Source: an uncultured Clostridia bacterium
GTDB taxonomy: Bacteria > Bacillota > Clostridia > Christensenellales > CAG-314
NCBI GenBank assembly: GCA_934281515.1
Contig: CAKQXG010000058.1
Span: 1-11,677, forward strand
Length of the DNA stretch: 11,677 nucleotides
Direction of reading: 5' to 3'
The notes beneath the pieces are model-generated. The model saw only the letters and a list, made by a program, of their open reading frames with translations. It was not told the origin of the DNA and made no database searches. Positions 6,107 through 11,677 of the stretch are shown piece after piece. Position 1 is the first letter of the stretch; every line of letters begins with the position of its first letter. The translations under genes and the position numbers were made by a program.

Positions 6107-6187
6107 TCCCCTGCCGGATATGTTCCGATAGTTTATTGTCGGAACATATTTTTTTTGTTACAATGCAATGCCGCGATTCTCACACGC
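6100..6187 (+). repeat. Direct repeat copy 2: truncated tRNA-Trp 3' end, terminator and flank
   Basis: This copy has 84 of 88 bases identical to 5939-6026. It keeps only the last part of the tRNA, with CCA changed to CCG, and there is no matching 5' tRNA sequence upstream, so it is a tRNA fragment rather than a gene. The two changes at the base of the hairpin (AA to GG) turn A-T pairs into G-T wobble pairs, keeping the stem. Confidence 0.92.
6116..6156 (+). terminator. Duplicated terminator hairpin in repeat copy 2
   Basis: Arms 6118-6128 and 6139-6149 pair perfectly, with T at 6149-6156. It is a copy of the tRNA-Trp terminator and should work as a second, backup terminator for read-through. 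The convergent thiI gene ends about 120 bases away. The stretch 6188-6277 shows no gene. Confidence 0.75.
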
Positions 6188-6277
6188 CATAAGTTTGGCT
6201 TTCAGCGGGGTGCGAAGAGGAAAATCATAGTAAAAGATTGACTTTCTTTCCGCAAACGCTCTACTGTAAATTCCGAC

Positions 6278-7429
6278 TTACTCTATTACTACCGTTTCTA
6301 TGTTTTTCATTGCGTTGTCGACAAGGGTGTCGACATCCAGCACGCTCTCAACTTTCAGTACAGCGTCAAGGCGCGGTTTGGTTACCGGCTTTTTGGGCAA
6401 GAAGATAGTACAGCAATCTTCATAGGGCAAAATCGACGTCTTAAACGTGCCGATACGCTCGGCAATTTCGATTATTTCTTCCTTGTCGAAACCGATAAGC
6501 GGACGAAATACGGGTATAGTTGCAACCGAATTGGTGCTTGTTATGCTTTCCAACGTTTGACTTGCCACTTGTCCGAGACTCTCTCCCGTGACGACGGCAC
6601 CACAGCCGTTTATACGCGCCAATTTCTCGGCAATACGCATCATAAAGCGGCGCATAATCGTAATCATATATTCTTCGGGGCATTTTTCGTGTATCGCCGT
6701 CTGTACTTCTGTAAAACTCACCACGTCAACGGTCATACGCAAAGTGTACTTTTTTACAAGTCTTGCCAAATCCAACACTTTTTGTTTGGCTTGCAAACTT
6801 GTGTACGGGAAACTGTGGAAATGTACGGCACGCAGCGACATACCACGTTTTGCCATCATGTATGCAGCAACAGGACTGTCAATGCCACCGGACAACATGA
6901 CCACCGCTTTACCGCCCGTGCCGACAGGCATGCCGTTTACCGCCTTGATTACACCGCTGTATACGAACGTTTTTCCGTTTTCGCGGATGTCGATATTTAC
7001 GACGGTTTGCGGATGGACAAGGTCAACGGTCAACGACGGATTTGCCGCCAGTATATCGCCGCCGATTTCGGCAGACAGTTGCATGGAATGTATCGGAAAA
7101 CGTTTGTCGGCACGGTTGGTGTTGACCTTAAAACTGCCCGACATGGGTGCAAATTGCATAGCCGCGGCGCGAATTGCTTCGACGTCCGACGGAACTTCTT
7201 CGGCAACGGACAGCGAATGTACGCCAAATACGTTTTTGACGGCTTCGATTATTTGCTCCGTTTGCGTTTCGTCAAAATTGCGGATGACGTATCGCGCATT
7301 GCTACGAGCAAACTCGTAATCGAAGTCGGCAAGCACATGCTTGATGTTGGCAATAAGCGCGCTTTCAAAGTAGTCGCGATTGTTGCCCTTCAGGTGAATT
7401 TCGGAATAGCGTATGATAAGTACCTTCAT
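6278..7429 (-). CDS. thiI: tRNA 4-thiouridine synthase ThiI (no rhodanese domain)
   Basis: The 383-residue protein activates U8 of tRNA with ATP and transfers sulfur to make 4-thiouridine; ThiI also serves thiamine thiazole synthesis in some bacteria. An N-terminal ferredoxin-like region (1-60) and THUMP domain (about 60-165) are followed by the PP-loop SGGIDSP (180-186) and the ATP-pyrophosphatase domain with TGESLGQVASQTLESI (281-296). Cysteines 339 and 340 (PYEDCC) sit where the catalytic Cys of ThiI lies. It ends without the rhodanese domain found in E. coli, as in Bacillus. GGGAG lies 8 bases before the ATG, inside the end of the desulfurase gene, and only 3 bases separate the two genes. 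They are clearly cotranscribed, and the desulfurase is the likely sulfur donor. Confidence 0.96.
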   Translation of the reverse strand: MKVLIIRYSEIHLKGNNRDYFESALIANIKHVLADFDYEFARSNARYVIRNFDETQTEQIIEAVKNVFGVHSLSVAEEVPSDVEAIRAAAMQFAPMSGSFKVNTNRADKRFPIHSMQLSAEIGGDILAANPSLTVDLVHPQTVVNIDIRENGKTFVYSGVIKAVNGMPVGTGGKAVVMLSGGIDSPVAAYMMAKRGMSLRAVHFHSFPYTSLQAKQKVLDLARLVKKYTLRMTVDVVSFTEVQTAIHEKCPEEYMITIMRRFMMRIAEKLARINGCGAVVTGESLGQVASQTLESITSTNSVATIPVFRPLIGFDKEEIIEIAERIGTFKTSILPYEDCCTIFLPKKPVTKPRLDAVLKVESVLDVDTLVDNAMKNIETVVIE

Positions 7430-7432
7430 TTG

Positions 7433-8581
7433 TTAAACTCCCATTGTTTTGCGTAATTCTGCTACGCATTGCACTAGTTTGTCAGCCAAAAAGTCGGCGT
7501 CGGCAACCGTAATACCGTCGGTAAAACTGATACGTATTATACCTTCGGTGTACCGCGGTTCCAACCCGATTGCCTTTGCAACGCGGCTTTGTTTGTTTGC
7601 CGAACTGCACGCAGAACCCGTACCGACCACAATGTTGTATTTTTCCAACATGTGGACCAACACTTCGCCCTTGATATCGGCAAAAGCCGCTGTCAGTATG
7701 CGCGGCGTATTGTCGGTGTTGCACAGGATTTTGTAATTGGCTACCTGTTGTAGTTTGTCGGTCACGGTGTTGCGTAGGTCTGCAAAAATCGGGTCATTTA
7801 CAAGCTTTGTTGCCTTGGCAAGAGCCGTTGCAAGGGCAATTTGTCCGCCTACAAACTCCGTGCCGCTCCGCATACCATGTCCCTGACCGCCGCCAAAAAC
7901 AAGCGGATTGCATTTTGTGCCACGCCTGACATATAAAAAACCGCTGCCTTTACTGCCATGTATTTTGTGTCCCGACATAGAGTAAAAATCTACGCCGAGC
8001 GAGTGAATGTTTACGGGAATTTTGCCTACCGCTTGCACCCCGTCGGACAACGTCTGGCACTTGGGCGCATGTTGTTTGACCAGCGCATTGATTCGACGAA
8101 CGTCATTTATAGCGCCTGTTTCGTTGTTGACGTGCATAAAGCACGCAAGTGCCGTGTTTTCGTCCACCTTGTTTACAAAGTCGTCGACGTCGATGTGTCC
8201 GTCGGGCAAAACCTTTGCAATACGTATCTCGTATCCTTTGCCTGCAAGTTGCATAACGGGATTGTAAACCGACGAGTGTTCCGCCGCCGTCACGACGACA
8301 TTGCCTTTACGTGATTTGCCTCCGGCAAGTATAGCAATGTTGTTGGACTCCGTACCGCCCGATGTAAAGAAAATCTCGTCCTCGTCCGCTCCCACGAGCC
8401 TGGCGATTTGTCTGCGTGCGACGGCAAGATCGTTGGATACTTCCAGCGATAAACTGCTGCGTGCAGACGGATTGAAAAACTTGTTTTTTGCATAGTCTGA
8501 CACTATCTGCAATACATCATCGTCTATCTTTGTTGTGGCACAATTGTCGAAATACAACAATTTGTTGTTAGTCTCACTCAT
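7433..8581 (-). CDS. iscS: Cysteine desulfurase (NifS/IscS family, ThiI partner)
   Basis: The 382-residue protein is a class V PLP aminotransferase-fold enzyme that removes sulfur from cysteine and carries it as a persulfide. Visible residues are YFDNCATT (10-17), the TSGGTESNN loop (73-81), His102 in AAEHSS, NNETG (152-156), Asp180 and Gln183 contacting PLP, the Schiff-base Lys206 in SGHKIHG, and the sulfur-carrying Cys325 in GTGSACSS. Cys14 is where Ala is more common (DNAATT). It lies directly before thiI, the same arrangement as nifZ-thiI in Bacillus subtilis, so its main role is probably sulfur supply for tRNA thiolation; a role in Fe-S assembly cannot be excluded. The 129-base gap upstream carries a dyad at 8611-8627. 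GGAG lies 14 bases before the ATG. Confidence 0.96.
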   Translation of the reverse strand: MSETNNKLLYFDNCATTKIDDDVLQIVSDYAKNKFFNPSARSSLSLEVSNDLAVARRQIARLVGADEDEIFFTSGGTESNNIAILAGGKSRKGNVVVTAAEHSSVYNPVMQLAGKGYEIRIAKVLPDGHIDVDDFVNKVDENTALACFMHVNNETGAINDVRRINALVKQHAPKCQTLSDGVQAVGKIPVNIHSLGVDFYSMSGHKIHGSKGSGFLYVRRGTKCNPLVFGGGQGHGMRSGTEFVGGQIALATALAKATKLVNDPIFADLRNTVTDKLQQVANYKILCNTDNTPRILTAAFADIKGEVLVHMLEKYNIVVGTGSACSSANKQSRVAKAIGLEPRYTEGIIRISFTDGITVADADFLADKLVQCVAELRKTMGV

Positions 8582-8610
8582 TTGTTTCTTTAAAACTCCG
8601 ATTTTTGCTT

Positions 8611-8627
8611 ACTATGTCTGCAATAGT
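8611..8627. promoter_or_regulatory. Candidate operator dyad, copy 2 (ACTAT-N7-ATAGT)
   Basis: ACTATGTCTGCAATAGT lies 29 bases upstream of the desulfurase start codon, where a promoter is expected. It differs from the site at 3571-3587 only at two positions of the central spacer. A nearby ATAGTACTAT (8650-8659) is also a perfect 10-bp palindrome. The position fits a repressor site for the desulfurase-thiI operon; this is inference. Confidence 0.45.
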
Positions 8628-8710
8628 ATTATGCAAAACTCAAAATTACATAGTACTATCCGACGAATAGCATATTGGACTGCCCGATATACGGGTTGTT
8701 ACAGAATTCA

Positions 8711-11095
8711 TTACTTCAATGTCAGGACAGTCACACCGCTTTCGCCCTCGCCATAAGCGCCGAGTCGAAATTCCTTAACGTTGGGATGATGCCTGAAATG
8801 TTCGTGCAATCCTGCACGTAATCGCCCTGTACCCATACCATGGATAATCCACAGCTTTTTCAAACCCGACATAACCGCCCTGTCGATAAAGGCGTCAACG
8901 TTGACAATTGCTTCGTCTACGGTTTGTCCGATTACGTTTATTTCGTTGTCCAAACCCCTTCTTGTGTCGATTTCAGTATGCGCGCCGTTTCGCGAAGTGC
9001 GGTTTTTGACAGCCTTTTTGTTTACTTCGGTCACGGAGTAATACAAGTCGTCGGCTGTAACAACCGTCGTAATATTACCTGCGCGGACAGTTATTTTTGC
9101 GGGTGATTTTATCTGCTCCACTTTTACTTGTGTTTTGAGCTTTTGACTGTACAATTTGTCGCCGACCTTCATCGTAAGATAGTCGGCTTTGTCACCAGTA
9201 AAGATAATCTCTTCGCCGTCGTTTTCTTCGGGGATATTGACCTGCGTAACTTTCTTCGCAAGGGCACGTGCCTGGAACAAGTCTTTGTCCGTTACCGTGT
9301 CTTTGGCAAGTATTTCTTTCAGTTGATTGACTATATCTTGTGCTTCTTCCCTGGTTTTGTCGACAATTTTACGCGCTTCCTTGCGAGAGTTTTCCAACAA
9401 TTTGTCGCGCTCGGATTGCAAACTATCGTTCAGCTTGGCACTTCTTGCCAACTCTGCCTGCAAAGCTTTTTTCTGTTCTTCCAGATCGGCAAGCTTACGT
9501 TCGTAGTCGCGGCGTATTTCGTCGGCACGTCCCAAAGCTTGCTCGAATTCCAATTTTTCCTTACTTACATTTTGTTTGGCAAATTCGATTACGTCCTGAC
9601 GCATACCTAACTTGCCTGCAATTGCAAGCGCGTTGGAACTGCCCGGCACGCCCATAATCAGTCTATACGTCGGCGCAAGCGTTGCAAGGTCAAATTCCAT
9701 ACTTGCATTTTCTACACGGTCGGTGGCGAGCGAGTACTCCTTCAACTTTTCGTAGTGAGTGGTAATTACGGCTTTAGCACCGCTTTTGCGTAAAAACTCC
9801 GTTACAGCCAATGCTAACGCCGTGCCTTCGTTAGGCTCGGTACCTGCGCCCACTTCGTCGATCAACACAAGGTCGCCTGCGCCGCACACGTCAAGTATAT
9901 CCCGCAAGTTGGTAATATGCCCCGAAAACGTCGACAAGTTTTGTTCGATACTTTGTTCATCGCCTATGTCGCAGAAAATATCGTCAAAAAACGCAACCTG
10001 ACTTTCTTCAGAACATGGCACAAACATACCGCTCATTGCCATAAGACTCATCAGACCGACGGTTTTCAGGGTGACCGTTTTACCGCCCGTGTTAGGTCCG
10101 GTAACTACGATAATGTCGTAGTCTTTGCCTAGTTTTATGCTGACAGGTACCACTTTTTTTCTGTCAAGTAACGGGTGACGAGCCTTTTTGAGATCGATAT
10201 ATCCGTCATTGTTCAGTATCGGTTTGGTAGCCTTGATGTCGATCGCGTACTTGACCTTGCTGAAAATCACATCAATGTCGCTTACGGCATCTTGCGATTC
10301 GGCAATGCGCGTAGCAACGGGACTTATGCGGTCGGTAAATGCCTGCAAAATACGCTCGATTTCGGCGCGTTCTTCCAAAGTTGCCTCGCGCAAAGCGTTG
10401 TTTAATTGCACGATTGCCATCGGCTCGATAAACAGCGTTGCGCCCGTTGCCGATTGGTCATGCACAATGCCGTTGACAAAGCCTTTGTACTCCGCCTTGA
10501 CGGGGATAACATATCTGTCGCCACGCATGGTGACTATTGCGTCCTGCATGTATTTTGCCGTTTCTCCGTTACGCGTGTAACTAGCCAATTTCGCCTTTAT
10601 ATCGGCATTGATGGCGCGAATTTTTTTGCGAATTGCAAACAGTTCGGACGAGGCCTTGTCGTTCATTTCGTCCTCGGAGATAATAGCAAAATCGATGTCA
10701 TCTTCCAAATCTTTGTCGGCAAACAGGCGGTAAGCGTGCGTCTGCAACAACGAAGTGTCGATACCATAGTCCACAAACAAAGCGGTTTGAAGATTTCTTG
10801 CAGTGCGCAACGTGCGCATAATTTGCAAGCATTGCCCCATTCCCAGTCGACTGCCGACACGTGCAAGCGCACAGATTTCGGCAACGTCGTCGACGGCAAG
10901 GTCAAACGACGTTTCGTACTGAAACAGGTTATATGCCTGTTCTGTTTCAGCGACAAGTCGTTGCGCTTCCGCGTAGTCCGTCGACGGCCGCAGGTTATCA
11001 ACCTTGGCTTTAGCCGAGGAGCTGATACAAAACGCCGATATTTGCTGCAAAATATCTTTATATTGGAGTTTGTTAAGTGTTTTTTCGTTAATCAT
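8711..11095 (-). CDS. mutS2: MutS2 protein (MutS-like ATPase with Smr domain)
   Basis: The 794-residue protein has the complete MutS2 layout. An N-terminal core/lever region (about 1-300) is followed by the ATPase with Walker A TGPNTGGKT (332-340), Walker B LVLIDE (409-414) and the ITTHYEKLKEYS segment (444-455). A long charged coiled coil (about 515-598), a small beta-rich region (about 640-690) and a C-terminal Smr domain (about 717-793, with IIHGMGTGRLR at 750-760) complete it. MutS2 lacks the mismatch-recognition domain. In various bacteria it has been linked to suppressing recombination and, in B. subtilis, to rescue of collided ribosomes. The Smr motif usually read LDLRG is INVIG here (719-723). 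It starts 4 bases after the upstream U32 gene, implying an operon; no strong ribosome-binding site is seen. It ends 129 bases before the desulfurase gene. Confidence 0.96.
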   Translation of the reverse strand: MINEKTLNKLQYKDILQQISAFCISSSAKAKVDNLRPSTDYAEAQRLVAETEQAYNLFQYETSFDLAVDDVAEICALARVGSRLGMGQCLQIMRTLRTARNLQTALFVDYGIDTSLLQTHAYRLFADKDLEDDIDFAIISEDEMNDKASSELFAIRKKIRAINADIKAKLASYTRNGETAKYMQDAIVTMRGDRYVIPVKAEYKGFVNGIVHDQSATGATLFIEPMAIVQLNNALREATLEERAEIERILQAFTDRISPVATRIAESQDAVSDIDVIFSKVKYAIDIKATKPILNNDGYIDLKKARHPLLDRKKVVPVSIKLGKDYDIIVVTGPNTGGKTVTLKTVGLMSLMAMSGMFVPCSEESQVAFFDDIFCDIGDEQSIEQNLSTFSGHITNLRDILDVCGAGDLVLIDEVGAGTEPNEGTALALAVTEFLRKSGAKAVITTHYEKLKEYSLATDRVENASMEFDLATLAPTYRLIMGVPGSSNALAIAGKLGMRQDVIEFAKQNVSKEKLEFEQALGRADEIRRDYERKLADLEEQKKALQAELARSAKLNDSLQSERDKLLENSRKEARKIVDKTREEAQDIVNQLKEILAKDTVTDKDLFQARALAKKVTQVNIPEENDGEEIIFTGDKADYLTMKVGDKLYSQKLKTQVKVEQIKSPAKITVRAGNITTVVTADDLYYSVTEVNKKAVKNRTSRNGAHTEIDTRRGLDNEINVIGQTVDEAIVNVDAFIDRAVMSGLKKLWIIHGMGTGRLRAGLHEHFRHHPNVKEFRLGAYGEGESGVTVLTLK

Positions 11096-11099
11096 AATT

Positions 11100-11677
11100 C
11101 TAGTTAATTCTGTTGTAAAGCCTGCCCTTTGTATAGGCGGCTGCTGATCTGTAGCCGTCGTCTACGCCCTTGTTCAATTGCGCATAATGTTGCAAAACGG
11201 CTTCATCAAAGTCTACAAGGTATCTGCCGCCGCTTGTCAATTTGCCGCAAACCGACAGTCGCCTGCCGTTAAACAATTCAAATGTGCATTTGCCACATCT
11301 GCGGCGCACGACGTAAAAGTCGTTACCCTTTTCATCTGTGTAAACAAGAGATTTTGCAGCCTTACACTTGTCGCAAGTACTGTTCAGCGCAACCTTGTAC
11401 GGACAATGAACGAGTTGCATAAGAGGCAATGCGCCGTCAACAAACACATATCCGTCAGTGGCGATAAAATACGATGTTTCTGACAAGGTAAGTTCGTAAC
11501 TACACACAAAACCGTCTCTATCGGCAAACAAATCGAGCATACGGTCGTTAAAAATATTCATTCCGCGACCGAGAATGTATCGCAACTTGTTGTCGCGTGC
11601 AAACTGCACATGCCCCACATTGTGACATACAATGCCGACGTCCTTGCCGCACACCACGCTTTTAATATAATCCAGGT
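11100..11677 (-). CDS. Peptidase U32 family protein, C-terminal part (5' end outside window)
   Basis: The frame is open to the window edge, so only the last 192 or so residues are seen, ending with TAG at 11100-11102. The segment LGRGMNIFNDRMLDLF resembles the late strands of the U32 barrel. The Cys-rich region HCPYK, CDKC and RCGKC, with the intervening TDEKGNDFYV, matches the U32 family pattern in which cysteines hold an iron-sulfur cluster in studied members. U32 proteins such as TrhP and RlhA act in tRNA or rRNA hydroxylation; a protease role is largely historical. This one cannot be placed in a subfamily from the fragment. It is 4 bases upstream of mutS2 in the same direction and is probably cotranscribed with it. 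Confidence 0.8.
   Translation of the reverse strand, partial: LDYIKSVVCGKDVGIVCHNVGHVQFARDNKLRYILGRGMNIFNDRMLDLFADRDGFVCSYELTLSETSYFIATDGYVFVDGALPLMQLVHCPYKVALNSTCDKCKAAKSLVYTDEKGNDFYVVRRRCGKCTFELFNGRRLSVCGKLTSGGRYLVDFDEAVLQHYAQLNKGVDDGYRSAAAYTKGRLYNRIN

Noticed and set aside
5939..6187. Possible two-unit CRISPR or a second tRNA gene
   Set aside because: Two 88-base repeats with one 73-base spacer do not fit a CRISPR, and no 5' tRNA half exists before copy 2.
5922..6192. Overlapping plus-strand open frames across the tRNA and repeat region
   Set aside because: They read through the tRNA, its terminators and the repeats; no ribosome-binding site and no protein-like composition. They are by-products of the repeat.
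6557..7456. Long plus-strand frame of about 300 codons opposite thiI
   Set aside because: It lies entirely antisense to thiI, which has full family motifs. It is a mirror of codon bias, rich in Cys and His, with no recognisable domain.
8685..8700. CCCG-ATATA-CGGG hairpin downstream of mutS2 as a terminator
   Set aside because: Only a 4-bp stem and no T tract in the direction of mutS2 transcription.

Overview
The window looks like ordinary chromosome from a member of the Bacillota, probably an uncultured Clostridia-type lineage. Four things suggest this: a Gram-positive LexA with a GAAC-N4-GTTC box, a MutS2, a short ThiI without a rhodanese domain paired with a cysteine desulfurase as in Bacillus, and consensus sigma-A promoters. 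A tRNA-Trp with the usual Gram-positive sequence agrees. Base composition is moderate (roughly mid-40s % G+C by eye), with AT-rich gaps. The exact taxon cannot be fixed from sequence alone.

Left block, + strand (1-2550): the 3' end of a tyrosine recombinase (XerC/XerD type) overlaps hflX, a ribosome-associated GTPase gene. lexA follows with its own promoter, an SOS box just upstream of it and a hairpin terminator. A perfect 20-bp palindrome sits in the first codons of hflX.

Middle block (2700-5190): two divergent genes share a 159-177 bp control region. The minus-strand gene is a YgjP/SprT-like zincin in which the catalytic glutamate of HExxH is threonine. The plus-strand gene is an unusual PadR-family regulator with a long acidic linker and four C-terminal membrane segments. 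It has a strong promoter and a strong terminator. A 17-bp dyad just upstream of its promoter recurs, with 15 of 17 bases identical, about 5 kb away in front of the cysteine desulfurase gene.

Right block: rnhA (minus) is divergent from a tRNA-Trp gene (plus) that has a perfect TTGACA-N17-TATAAT promoter. The 3' end of the tRNA, its terminator and following bases are duplicated 161 bp downstream (84 of 88 bases identical), with a hairpin-rich spacer between the copies. This looks like a remnant att-type or repeat structure. Beyond it, on the minus strand, lie a partial U32 peptidase gene, mutS2, a cysteine desulfurase gene and thiI. Desulfurase and thiI are 3 nt apart and form a sulfur-transfer pair for tRNA 4-thiouridine.

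No CRISPR array, intact insertion sequence, phage gene or obvious defence system was seen. The best leads are the membrane-tethered PadR with its shared dyad site, the glutamate-less zincin opposite it, and the tRNA-Trp 3'-end repeat.
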